DNA from: an uncultured Cellvibrionales bacterium
Lineage (GTDB): Bacteria; Pseudomonadota; Gammaproteobacteria; Pseudomonadales; Porticoccaceae
Direction of reading: 5' to 3'
Length of the DNA: 64,000 bases
NCBI GenBank assembly: GCA_913031145.1
Contig: CAJWCO010000001.1
Span: 42,031 to 106,030 of the forward strand
The notes beneath the pieces were generated by a model that was given only the letters and a program-made list of their open reading frames with translations, was not told where the DNA came from and searched no databases. Below are positions 42,358 to 52,364 of this stretch, in pieces (position 1 is the stretch's first letter; each line of letters begins with the position of its first letter). A program made the position numbers and the translations under genes.

Positions 42358-45306
42358 ATGGAGCATAAGTTTTCAGCAAGACGTCAATGGGTCAAGGCGG
42401 CGAGCATGTCACTGATTTTAGGGTCAGGGTCGCTAGCTACTGCCCAAAGCGCAGAGCCCAAAGCCGAACCGAGTGATGCTGAACTCGAAGAAGTGATTGT
42501 GTACGGAATTCGCGCTAGCCTTGAATCTGCCCTAGAAGCGAAGCGCGCGCGCGCCAACCTTACCGAAATTATTAATGCAGACGATATCGGCAAACTCCCT
42601 GACGAGAATTTGGCGGAGGTCTTAGAGAACATTCCGGGCGTGCAGATCACGCGAAGTGCGGGTATTGGCGATAGCGTGTCAATTCGCGGCAGTGACCAAA
42701 ACCGCATTGAAATCAATGGGCGAACAAGCACACCATCGGGTGACGCTCGTGGGGGTATCAGCTTTTCTGATCTTCCAGCAGAGCTCGTTCGGCAGTTGGT
42801 TGTGGTCAAAGTCCCCACCGCCGATATGGTTGAGGGTTCGCTTGGCGGCACCATCAATGTCAACATGTACCGGGGCCTTAAGTTGCAAAAGCCACTTCGT
42901 ATGATTAAGTTGACGTCGGAATATGCGGATAATGCAGACCAGTGGAATCAGGACATTACCGCAACGATAGGCGACAATATGTCAACGGAGTACGGTGATT
43001 TCGGTGCCATTGTAACGCTTACACACAGGGACAAGATTGTTCGCGAAGACGCTCTTCGGAGTTCGCAGGGCGTCACGCAGGGCCACAATGGCAACGGCGC
43101 TAGCCAAATCGACTTTGATGGCGATGGTCTTGGCGATGCCTATTACAAGCCCGGCTACTCGAGCCTTCAGGTCGACCGCAGCCGTCGAAAAAATACAGCA
43201 TTCCAAGGTTCCTTGGAATGGCGGCCCAAAGAAGCGTTAAAACTTTTTGCTGAGGGAACCTATACGGATTTTGCGCAACAGAATTTAGGAAAAGTGGCCG
43301 CTTTTGGTGCCGCAGGGTCTGACTTGGAATTAGATGGTGCGGCAGATGCCACGTTTGGGCTTTCCGATGTGGCAGGGTTCACGGTGCCCGTCATGACGTC
43401 AGGTATTATTGGCGGGGGGATCAGAAATGGGCAGGTGGATTTGCCCAGCCAAACGGCTAGTCCTGATGATGGTATGCGGCTCCGCACGAACAATAAAACG
43501 GGTAATCGCGATACCCAATCTTATGTGGCAGCGCTCGGCGGTGAATGGGAGCGCGATAATGTGCGCGTGGATTTTGAGGTCAGTTCTAGCGGTTCCAAGA
43601 ACGCACAAAATAATTTGAACGCGATTTGGCAGTTCAACGATGTCAATGAAGACGGTGCTACAGTTCACGGCGCGGAGTACACCCGCATCCCGATTCAATA
43701 CGATATGCGCGGCGGCTTTTTTAGCTACGGTCCTGTCCAAGGTCGGGACCCAGACTTGCTTAAAAATCTTGCAGATCCAAGGTACTATTCGCTGTTTATT
43801 GCCCGTGATACAGATCAATACTTCGACAATGATTCGACGGAGGGAAAGGTTGATATTACTTGGAATCTCGATGATGAGCTGCCAGTCTGGTGGACGTCGA
43901 TAAAAACGGGTGTGCGGGTGAGTCAGCGATCAATAAAAAGGAACCGCGAGTCACGGTTCACGGGAAACTACCCCGGGGTATCTGGAGAGGACCTCAAAGA
44001 ATACGGGGACCTCGGGCCGGGAGATTTCTTTGCCTTTAATGAGGGCGGCAGCTATCTCGACAACTGGTTTTCGCTGGATCCATTAGCGATTGCCGGGAAT
44101 CGTGCCGAAGTACGAGAAGCGCTGACCCTGTGTGAAGATAACACGGACGCGTGTAACTCTAATACGGACGATCCCGCTCAGACCTTCACGGTTGAAGAAG
44201 ACACGGCCGCTCTTTATGTTCGGGCTGACTTCGAGACCCTATTCTTTGGCCTCCCGCTTAGTGGTAATTTGGGCATAAGAGGTGTTGAGACGGTCCAGCA
44301 CACATTTGGTTCGATCATCGGGGAAGTCGATGGCCTAGAAGTGCAGCAACCGATCGATATTCGCGAAACATATACGGAATGGCTGCCGAGTGCCAGTTTG
44401 GTCTTCCTGCCGACGGAAGATTTTCAAATCAGGTTGGGTTTTGCACAAATCCTCCGGCGGCCTGACTTTAGCCAGTTGTCTCCCACGGTACGTCTTCCGT
44501 TAAATGAAAATCCAGTAACAGTGGGAAATCCAGAGTTAAAACCCACGACCGCGGATCAATACGACCTAACCGCGGAGTATTATTTTCGTAAGGGTAGCGT
44601 ATTCAGTCTTGGCTACTACTACAAAGATTTAGACGGTGTTGTTGCCAATCAAACAAGTTTTGCACGAGACTATTGTAACTCGCAAGCGGGCAATACGAAC
44701 GCGGGTGACGAAGAGCTTTCTCAAGATTTTGGCTGCACCACGGCTTGGGGGGCGCCAGGTATTTTGGTGGCAAGAATTACCCCGGTGAATTTGCCGGGCG
44801 GCAACATCGAAGGGCTAGAGTTTTCGTTTCAGCATAGCTTTAGGGGGCTGCCGAGCCCCTACAATGGTTTGGGTGTGGTTGCCAGTTATGCCTATCAAAA
44901 GGGTAGCCGCGACTATCTGTTCAAAACGCCCAATTTTTTGCGTGAGGACGGTGAATTCCAAGAGTTCCCTGTGAACTTCAGGAAGTTATCCGAAAATTCT
45001 TACAACTTTACCGTCTTCTATGAAAAATATGGGTTTAACGCGCGCTTACGCTACACGTTTCGGGACCATTTCTTAGTCAATGAGGCCATTGATGTTGCCA
45101 ACGGGCAGCCGCTCTATCAAGATGACAGAGGGCAGTTGAATGCGTCGATGTCTTACAGGATTAATAAAATGTTCACTGTTCGGTTCAATGGCGTTAATCT
45201 CACGAAAAGTCGCAGAGTGCAACCGGCAGTCTTCGCCAGCGGGCCGATTGGACGAATGTTCGATACTGACCGGCGGTTAGCGTTGGGGATTACCGCGCGT
45301 TTTTAA
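42358..45306 (+). CDS. TonB-dependent receptor (Caulobacter/Xanthomonas-type carbohydrate TBDR)
   Basis: EEVIVYGIRASLESALEAKR, DIGKLPDENLAEVLENIPGVQITR plug, NPELKPTTADQYDLTAEYYF, C-terminal aromatic LALGITARF. Confidence 0.95.
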   Translation: MEHKFSARRQWVKAASMSLILGSGSLATAQSAEPKAEPSDAELEEVIVYGIRASLESALEAKRARANLTEIINADDIGKLPDENLAEVLENIPGVQITRSAGIGDSVSIRGSDQNRIEINGRTSTPSGDARGGISFSDLPAELVRQLVVVKVPTADMVEGSLGGTINVNMYRGLKLQKPLRMIKLTSEYADNADQWNQDITATIGDNMSTEYGDFGAIVTLTHRDKIVREDALRSSQGVTQGHNGNGASQIDFDGDGLGDAYYKPGYSSLQVDRSRRKNTAFQGSLEWRPKEALKLFAEGTYTDFAQQNLGKVAAFGAAGSDLELDGAADATFGLSDVAGFTVPVMTSGIIGGGIRNGQVDLPSQTASPDDGMRLRTNNKTGNRDTQSYVAALGGEWERDNVRVDFEVSSSGSKNAQNNLNAIWQFNDVNEDGATVHGAEYTRIPIQYDMRGGFFSYGPVQGRDPDLLKNLADPRYYSLFIARDTDQYFDNDSTEGKVDITWNLDDELPVWWTSIKTGVRVSQRSIKRNRESRFTGNYPGVSGEDLKEYGDLGPGDFFAFNEGGSYLDNWFSLDPLAIAGNRAEVREALTLCEDNTDACNSNTDDPAQTFTVEEDTAALYVRADFETLFFGLPLSGNLGIRGVETVQHTFGSIIGEVDGLEVQQPIDIRETYTEWLPSASLVFLPTEDFQIRLGFAQILRRPDFSQLSPTVRLPLNENPVTVGNPELKPTTADQYDLTAEYYFRKGSVFSLGYYYKDLDGVVANQTSFARDYCNSQAGNTNAGDEELSQDFGCTTAWGAPGILVARITPVNLPGGNIEGLEFSFQHSFRGLPSPYNGLGVVASYAYQKGSRDYLFKTPNFLREDGEFQEFPVNFRKLSENSYNFTVFYEKYGFNARLRYTFRDHFLVNEAIDVANGQPLYQDDRGQLNASMSYRINKMFTVRFNGVNLTKSRRVQPAVFASGPIGRMFDTDRRLALGITARF

Positions 45307-45498
45307 CGGGTACTCGGCCGTCGTTGTTCGCGCTTTTGGCAAGCGCACAACACGGTACCATTTGGGTCGTCGCTGGCCGTGATATCGGTTTTTTTGGGAG
45401 CGTGGGCCGACAAGTGGGTAAGTCTTGAGGCGTTTACATCGTCGCAAAATCTTTAGAGCATTCGATTAAGACGTCGGTCTTGATCTGAAAGGGGTGCG

Positions 45499-47172
45499 TT
45501 GATGCCCAATTACTTAGGTAGGTACAGATCTTCTCTGCTGGTGTGCGCGTGCGTTGTGGCATGTTATTTAGTAACCACGGCAGTCGCTGCTAAAGAAGTA
45601 AGTGCTTACTATGTTAGCGCGTCTGCTGGGAACGATAACAATGACGGACGCACCGAAAAGACCCCTTGGGCTAGCCTTGACCGCGTGGTTTCACAGCGTC
45701 TTGCTCCCGGTGATACGGTACGCTTTCGTGCAGGCGATCGTTTTATTGGCCAATTGATTATTGATGAATCGGGCGCTCCCGATGCAGTCATCACGTTTAC
45801 GTCTTATGGCGACGGTGAAAAACCCATCTTAGATGCAGCACCGATGGAAAAAGGTTCAGCGGTCGCGACGGTGGTTATCAATGACCAAGATTATATCGAG
45901 ATTGAAGGCCTTGAAATCCAAAACTTTCGCCGTAAATCACTGAGGGGCGTCAGAGACGTTGATGCCTTTGGTATTTTGGTGCGCAATACCGGAAAGCGCT
46001 TTCTCAAGGGCTTCGAATTTCATAATCTTACCGTTCAAAATATCTACCCGATCAAGCTGAAGAAGCACTTTGATAGCACCTCGGTGAGTGGTATTCGTTT
46101 TGAGACATTGCCCGCGAAGACGTATAAAGACGCTGTCAACACAAGCGAGATTTATCTGCATAATAACGTGCTCCGTCATACAGGCCGCTTTGGTATGAGC
46201 CTTCGTCATCGCCCTTCTAAGGTTGACCGATTGGCGGGCTTGCCAGTCAATTATGATGTCAATGTGCGCATTACAGGAAATACATGCGAGCACTTGGGAG
46301 GAAGCTGTGTCCTTATGAACGGTGTTTACAATGGCCTTTTAGAAGGGAATATCTTTCTGCGCTCAGGCTCAACGATCCAAGCGGAGCGGTCGGTTCAGCG
46401 CGGAAGTGGCGCTTGGTTCTTTCGTAGCCGGCATATAGTCGCGCAAAAAAATGTAGCGATTTCGTCAAGGGGGCACAACGATTCCAGTGGGATCCACGTG
46501 GACTATGGAAACGAAGATATTCTCGTTCAATACAATTTTTTATACGACAATGAGGGGTATGGAACTGAAATTCTTGGCAAGAACAAAAATATCATTTGGC
46601 GCTACAACATCAGTGTCGGTGATGGAACGCGGCGTATCAAGGTGCCGCGACCGGATGGAAAAACGAGTCACCATGCAGGTAAAACGGTTTTTGTCAGTGA
46701 TTTTTCTGTGCCACGTCGAATTCAATCTCGGGGTGTTTATATTTATAACAACACCTATGTGACTGCAGCTAATTCCCAGCCGGGCATAGAGATTAACAGC
46801 GTAGACACCCACATTATCAACAACATTTTTGTGGCCTCCCCGAACAGTCACATGGGGCATAGGGTCAAAATTGGCTGGAACGATGTGCAGATAGCTCGAA
46901 ATGCTTTTTCGGGCTCTATTGCGCCTGCGTTTATCGCCCGTGATTCTCGCCCATTGCTCGCGGATATTTCGTTTGTTGGTGAGGCCAGCGCCGTTGGCAC
47001 CTATGCGCTTCCATCGCGTTATCATGCTGAATTACGGGGGCAGTCTTTGACGCATCCCTCTTTTCCTGCCGCTGGCAAGGGTATCTTGGGTCACATCAGT
47101 GAAGTGCCTGAGGTAGATTTTTTTAATAAGCCACTCGATCACGATAGCCCACTTGTAGGCGCTGGCTACTGA
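45499..47172 (+). CDS. Secreted right-handed parallel beta-helix protein (candidate polysaccharide lyase or hydrolase)
   Basis: Signal peptide; YYVSASAGNDNNDGRTEKTPWASLDRV; repeated beta-helix segments (VRITGNTCEHLGGSCVLMNGVYNGLLEGNIFLRSG...). Confidence 0.82.
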   Translation: MMPNYLGRYRSSLLVCACVVACYLVTTAVAAKEVSAYYVSASAGNDNNDGRTEKTPWASLDRVVSQRLAPGDTVRFRAGDRFIGQLIIDESGAPDAVITFTSYGDGEKPILDAAPMEKGSAVATVVINDQDYIEIEGLEIQNFRRKSLRGVRDVDAFGILVRNTGKRFLKGFEFHNLTVQNIYPIKLKKHFDSTSVSGIRFETLPAKTYKDAVNTSEIYLHNNVLRHTGRFGMSLRHRPSKVDRLAGLPVNYDVNVRITGNTCEHLGGSCVLMNGVYNGLLEGNIFLRSGSTIQAERSVQRGSGAWFFRSRHIVAQKNVAISSRGHNDSSGIHVDYGNEDILVQYNFLYDNEGYGTEILGKNKNIIWRYNISVGDGTRRIKVPRPDGKTSHHAGKTVFVSDFSVPRRIQSRGVYIYNNTYVTAANSQPGIEINSVDTHIINNIFVASPNSHMGHRVKIGWNDVQIARNAFSGSIAPAFIARDSRPLLADISFVGEASAVGTYALPSRYHAELRGQSLTHPSFPAAGKGILGHISEVPEVDFFNKPLDHDSPLVGAGY

Positions 47173-47210
47173 TCAGGCCTTTCTTTCAAAGGGCGAGTAA
47201 AGGATTCTTT

Positions 47211-48644
47211 ATGCGAAAAATGTACGTTTTAAGCTATCTGTTTGTCGCTTTGGTGAGCGTTCACTCGCACGCTGCCAATACCCCGAATTTTATTTTAGTG
47301 TTGACGGATGACCACGGCTGGACAAGTCTATCGACCCCTATGGATCAATCGCGTCCTTGGGCGAAAAGTGATTATTACCGGACGCCCAACATGGATGCAC
47401 TGGTCAACTCAGGAATGCGTTTTTCGAATGGCTATGCAGCAGCTCCGGTTTGTGCGCCATCGCGATACAGTCTTCAATTTGGTCAGTCATCTGCTCGTTT
47501 ACACCGAACGTGGGCGCAAGGAAAGAATCAGGTCGATCACAACCAAATGGGTATTGCTCAGGTTTTAAAGGCCATTGACCCGAACTATCGTGCGGCGCAT
47601 TTTGGTAAATGGCATATCGACGCAAGCCCCGATCGCTATGGCTATGATGTTCACGATGGCATCACAAAAAATCGTGAAGGCGATTTCGTCAATAATCAAC
47701 CCAAAAGGCAGTGGCGCGGGTATGCCGATGAGGACCCCAAACGGGTTTACTCACTGACACAACGCACGATTGAATTTATTAAAGAGTCGGTCGAGGAAGA
47801 CCGACCATTTTTTGTTCAATTATCGCATTATGCAGTACATAGTAATCTCGTTTACAGTCAAGAATCTTTTGATGAAGTCGGGCGATGGAAGAAAGGAAAA
47901 ATCCACAATAATCATGCCTATGCAGCAATGACACGTGATCTCGACCTGTCAGTGGGGGCTCTTCTGGAAGCTTATGACGCGCTTGGACTGGCGGATAACA
48001 CCTATATTATCTTCACCGCTGATAACGGTGGAATGCCAGTACTGCCGCTCAAATTGACTGGAGGAAAACCTTATAAATCGGGCCTGAACATGCCTCTGCA
48101 AAGAGGTAAATGGGATTTAACCGAAGGAGGTCTTCGCGTGCCGTTTGCCATCCGTGGTCCCGGAATTCAAGCGGGAAGCCAAAGTGATACGCCAGTGGTG
48201 GGTTACGATTTACTCCCCACGCTTGCAGATCTTGCGGGGTCGTCTGAAGGGCTTCCAGCGGAGATCGATGGCGGTAGCTTACGGCCACTACTCAGTAATC
48301 CGCAGGCTGCAGTTCAACGGTCTTTCGACGGCTTGGTTTTTCATTTTCCCCACTATAACGGCGCGGGTTTAGATGAGCCGCATTCAGCCTTGCGCTCTGG
48401 CGATTATAAATTATTGAAATTTCACGCTTCCAATCGATCTCTTTTATTTAAAGTGGATTCAGACGTTGGCGAGAGTACCGATCTATCAGACCGCGATCCC
48501 GCACGTAAAGCCTACATGGAGGGTTTATTGGCCGGTTATCTCGACGATGTTGACGCTGAGCGGCCAGACGCCTGTTTTAGTTGGACAAAAAGAGGCCGGA
48601 ATGGATCGGTCAAAACATTATTTTTGAATCGCTATTTGCAATAA
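47211..48644 (+). CDS. S1-type sulfatase
   Basis: NFILVLTDDHGWTSLS; PVCAPSRYSLQFGQSSARLHRT; TADNGGMPVLPLKLTGGKPYKSGLNMPLQRGKWDLTEGGLRVPFAIRGPG; signal peptide. Confidence 0.94.
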   Translation: MRKMYVLSYLFVALVSVHSHAANTPNFILVLTDDHGWTSLSTPMDQSRPWAKSDYYRTPNMDALVNSGMRFSNGYAAAPVCAPSRYSLQFGQSSARLHRTWAQGKNQVDHNQMGIAQVLKAIDPNYRAAHFGKWHIDASPDRYGYDVHDGITKNREGDFVNNQPKRQWRGYADEDPKRVYSLTQRTIEFIKESVEEDRPFFVQLSHYAVHSNLVYSQESFDEVGRWKKGKIHNNHAYAAMTRDLDLSVGALLEAYDALGLADNTYIIFTADNGGMPVLPLKLTGGKPYKSGLNMPLQRGKWDLTEGGLRVPFAIRGPGIQAGSQSDTPVVGYDLLPTLADLAGSSEGLPAEIDGGSLRPLLSNPQAAVQRSFDGLVFHFPHYNGAGLDEPHSALRSGDYKLLKFHASNRSLLFKVDSDVGESTDLSDRDPARKAYMEGLLAGYLDDVDAERPDACFSWTKRGRNGSVKTLFLNRYLQ

Positions 48645-48668
48645 AGTGTGCACGTCACTGTGGGTGCT

Positions 48669-49958
48669 TTAGTTCGGTAGAACCGATTTACGGCAGGTTA
48701 CTGCAAAGTATACGCAATACCCGCACCTGATCAGGTACACGGCGAAAGCGCTTTTAAGGCTTACATGGTCGGCCATTATAGCCGCGATCATTGGAATAAC
48801 GGCACCGCCGAAAATAGACATGCATAAAAGCGCGGACACTCGGGGCGCAGGTGCTTGCATATTTCGAAGCGTAAGGCTAAAGATAAGCGGGAATTGCACG
48901 GAATTAAAAAATCCAACGGCCACCAGTAACGCCGCTGAGACGGCTCCCTTTGTGGCAAGCGCGGCTACAATTAACGCCGTAGTCATGGCAGCTGAGGCCT
49001 TTAACACCTGATCGGCGGGCACGCGTTGCAGAATGACCGCTCCTACAAACCGGCCGAACATCGCTAATCCCCAATACACGACTACGAAATAGGACGCGTC
49101 TGACGCGGTGAGACCCAGCACACTGCCTTGGCGCAAAAAGTTTATTAACAGGCTGCCTATGGTCACTTCAGCACCAACATAGAGAAAGACGGCGGCCATA
49201 CCTCGATGAACCTGCCACTGTCGCACGAGTTGTCTGTACGAGTTCAAGGGTTCGTGTAGTTGGGCAAAGGCCGTTGGTTTTAAGGAAGTTGGTAAAGGCT
49301 CGGGAAGTAAGCGCACAAGAAGCGATAACAGAGCGAGTATAGCGCTTAACGAGAGCGCAAAAATGACGATAGCTCGAGTGGTTTCCGCAACATAGCGCGC
49401 CTGTTCGACAGGCTCTAAGCTGGTCAATTGCGACGTTGATAAGGTGTCGATACTCAACAGTGTGACCGAAGCGATGATAGGCCCTATGGTGGTGCCAAGC
49501 GAATTAAATGCCTGGGCCAGTGTTAAGCGCCAGGCAGCTGTTTTGGCGTCACCCAGTACCACGATCATCGGATTTATGGCGACTTGCAACATCGCGATGC
49601 CACTTGCTGCGCAAAATATACCGACGAGGAAAAGCTCATAAGAGCCAACATTTACCGCGGGTACGAGAATAAATATACCCATCGCGGTTCCACTCAGACC
49701 GAAAATGATTGCTCTCTTATAACCCGAGTCTTGAATCATTTGTCCAGCAGGAATGGGTATAAACAGATAGGCCAGAAAGAAGCTAAACTGAATGAACAAT
49801 GCAGATGTGTAGGATAAATCAAACAGCGATTTCATGCGGGGGATCATCATGTCGACGGACACTGACGTCAGGCCCCATGAAAAGCAAATCGTGGCTATCA
49901 GCGGCCTCACACAGCGGTGATGTCTAGTGCCACTGGAAATACGTTCTCGATTCTTCAT
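48669..49958 (-). CDS. MFS transporter, FHS (fucose/glucose permease)-like
   Basis: FFLAYLFIPIPAGQMIQDSGYKRAIIFGL; GIAMLQVAINPMIVVLG; LTLAQAFNSLGTTIGPI resembles FucP/GlcP family signatures. Confidence 0.85.
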   Translation of the reverse strand: MKNRERISSGTRHHRCVRPLIATICFSWGLTSVSVDMMIPRMKSLFDLSYTSALFIQFSFFLAYLFIPIPAGQMIQDSGYKRAIIFGLSGTAMGIFILVPAVNVGSYELFLVGIFCAASGIAMLQVAINPMIVVLGDAKTAAWRLTLAQAFNSLGTTIGPIIASVTLLSIDTLSTSQLTSLEPVEQARYVAETTRAIVIFALSLSAILALLSLLVRLLPEPLPTSLKPTAFAQLHEPLNSYRQLVRQWQVHRGMAAVFLYVGAEVTIGSLLINFLRQGSVLGLTASDASYFVVVYWGLAMFGRFVGAVILQRVPADQVLKASAAMTTALIVAALATKGAVSAALLVAVGFFNSVQFPLIFSLTLRNMQAPAPRVSALLCMSIFGGAVIPMIAAIMADHVSLKSAFAVYLIRCGYCVYFAVTCRKSVLPN

Positions 49959-50386
49959 TAGTGGTTTAAAAAACGCCGCAAAACAGGCAATGACGGGCAG
50001 ATATTCATGCTGTGGTGAAAAGTGCGGCCACAGCCGTCAGCGTGCGTCTTAAAGAGACACATCTGGCTATGCGCATGAGATGCTCTAAAAGTTTGGTTGC
50101 TCTTGGGGTCTTGTAGGTCACGCAAACTCCCGATTTTATAAAGGCAACAGTTTGACCGTAAAGTGCGCGTTACGTCGTTGAAAGTTTTTCATGCGGGGAA
50201 AAATCGGAGGTAGTTTTTCGCTGTCGTCCATCTTGAGCTTAGGCCGACTGGCGAAAATTATCAGCAGCAGTTTTACCACAATGCGGTGCTGACCCATTTC
50301 GTCTTTCCCGAACAGCGCCATGCGCACCCTTGTGCTGAAACCTTGATCCTTACGCCGATCCCGCGCGGCAATACTCACCGGCCATG

Positions 50387-51367
50387 CTAGCAAATATTTT
50401 CACCTCGGGCTTGCTTGTCGGCGTGGTAGCTGGAGCGGACTAAGGGTCCACAAGCGGCCTGTTTAAAGCCGATACTCAGCGCATATTCAGTGTACTCGTT
50501 AAATTCGTCTGGGTGAACAAAACGGTCAACAGGCAGATGACTGACCGAAGGTTGCAAGTACTGACCAACGGTCAGCATACTGACATTGTGGTTCCGCAGA
50601 TCGTCGAGTGTTCTGAACATTTCCTCTTTATTCTCACCCAACCCGACCATCAATCCAGATTTTGTGGGCACATTGGGATTGCGGATAGCGTATTCCTTTA
50701 GGAGCTTAAGCGACCATTGGTAGTTGGCCCCAGGGCGCGCCTCACGGTAGAGACGCGGTACCGTTTCCATATTATGATTAAAGACATCGGGGGGGGTGTC
50801 GCTGAGAATATCTAAAGCAGGCGTCATACGGCCTCGAAAGTCGGGCACCAGAACCTCAACGGTGAGGTGCGGTGAAAGGTCTCTCGCCTGTTGAATGCAG
50901 TTGGCAAAATGCTGAGCACCACCATCTCTCAGATCGTCTCGATCAACCGAGGTGATAACGACATAGCGAAGTTCCATCTCAGCGATAGCGCGTGCGAGGT
51001 TGGCCGGCTCTTCAGTATCTAGAGGGTTGGGTTTTCCGTGTCCTACATCGCAAAATGGGCAACGTCGCGTACAAATCTCGCCCATAATCATAAAAGTGGC
51101 AGTGCCATGACTAAAGCACTCATTAAGGTTTGGGCAGGCGGCTTCTTCACAGACGGTCGCCATTTTGTGTTTGCGCAAAACGTTTTTCACTTGTTGCACT
51201 TTTGGCGATATGGAAAGTTTAATGCGCATCCATTCGGGTTTGCGAAGAACATCCACTGTGGGTATCACTTTGACAGGAATACGCTCGACCTTATCAGCAC
51301 TGCGCAGTTTTTCACCCTGCTGCAATCTACGCGTGCGTTTGGGGGGGCTGGTTGGTGTCAAGTTCAT
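50387..51367 (-). CDS. lipA: Lipoyl synthase
   Basis: [48 protein letters not shown]. Confidence 0.97.
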   Translation of the reverse strand: MNLTPTSPPKRTRRLQQGEKLRSADKVERIPVKVIPTVDVLRKPEWMRIKLSISPKVQQVKNVLRKHKMATVCEEAACPNLNECFSHGTATFMIMGEICTRRCPFCDVGHGKPNPLDTEEPANLARAIAEMELRYVVITSVDRDDLRDGGAQHFANCIQQARDLSPHLTVEVLVPDFRGRMTPALDILSDTPPDVFNHNMETVPRLYREARPGANYQWSLKLLKEYAIRNPNVPTKSGLMVGLGENKEEMFRTLDDLRNHNVSMLTVGQYLQPSVSHLPVDRFVHPDEFNEYTEYALSIGFKQAACGPLVRSSYHADKQARGENIC

Positions 51368-51378
51368 AGTGCAGATAC

Positions 51379-52053
51379 CTAAAGGTTGGCCGCGTTTTCT
51401 GAAGGTGTCACAGAGTCGGTTTGGGACGCCTCATAGTTTAGCAAAAGACAAAAGTGATGAAGTAACCTATTGGCAACATCGCGACATTTTATCGGAGTGC
51501 TCAAAACATCGCGCAACTGTGTCATCGTTACATTCATACCGCAGGCGTTAATACGCTGCCAAACCGAGAGATCCATATCAACGTTAAAGTTTAGACCATG
51601 ATAGCTACAACCGCGGCGAATACGCAGCCCGAGAGAAGCGATCTTGGCATTTTCTACATAAACGCCCGGTGCAGCGTCTCGCGTATGCCCTACGACCTGC
51701 CAATCCATTAGTGTTCGTAGAATGGCATTTTCCAAGTGGGAGACAAGTTGGCGTACACCTAATTTTCTGCGTTTTAGATCTAACAGGGCGTAAGCGGTCA
51801 ATTGCCCAGGCCCATGGTATGTTACGTGCCCTCCGCGGTCACTTTTTATCACCGGGATCTCCCCGGGCGATAAAATATGTGCTCTGTTGTCTGTCATCCC
51901 CTGAGTGAATACGGGTCGATGCTCAAGTAACCAAAGCTCATCAGCTGTTTTCGCATTGCGCGACTCGGTAAACTTTCGCATTGCTTGGTAGACATCATTG
52001 TAGGGTTGAAGGCCGAGCCGACGCACCATAAGACTGCGTTTAGTTAACCCCAT
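51379..52053 (-). CDS. lipB: Lipoyl(octanoyl) transferase
   Basis: [47 protein letters not shown]. Confidence 0.95.
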   Translation of the reverse strand: MGLTKRSLMVRRLGLQPYNDVYQAMRKFTESRNAKTADELWLLEHRPVFTQGMTDNRAHILSPGEIPVIKSDRGGHVTYHGPGQLTAYALLDLKRRKLGVRQLVSHLENAILRTLMDWQVVGHTRDAAPGVYVENAKIASLGLRIRRGCSYHGLNFNVDMDLSVWQRINACGMNVTMTQLRDVLSTPIKCRDVANRLLHHFCLLLNYEASQTDSVTPSENAANL

Positions 52054-52328
52054 TACAATACCATACGAACACGCGAACAACTTTTTAAGCCCTCAAAAAT
52101 CGCTTTCAGTTGAGGCTCACCTGTGGCTTGGATCATCACTGTGATCGATCGCCACCGACCTCGTCGGCTATTTCGTGTTGACATGAGACGACGATCGAAC
52201 TCGACGTTATTATGCGCCAAGACATCGATCACCTGCTGCTCTAGTTCACTATGAGCCTCGCCCATGACTTTGATGGGATACGCGCAAGGAAATTCTATTT
52301 TAGGCGCTTCGGTACTCATAATATTCAC
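52053..52328 (-). CDS. ybeD: YbeD/DUF493 family protein
   Basis: 91 aa, FPCAYPIKVMGEAHSELEQQVIDVLAHN; between lipB and dacA. Confidence 0.92.
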   Translation of the reverse strand: MNIMSTEAPKIEFPCAYPIKVMGEAHSELEQQVIDVLAHNNVEFDRRLMSTRNSRRGRWRSITVMIQATGEPQLKAIFEGLKSCSRVRMVL

Positions 52329-52364
52329 TTATTTATGTCCGCAGAGTTGAGCGCGCGTTATGGG

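Noticed and set aside
50136-50393. 85-aa minus-strand ORF between the MFS gene and lipA
   Set aside because: No recognisable domain or clear coding character; overlaps the lipA end slightly. Not supportable as a gene from sequence alone.
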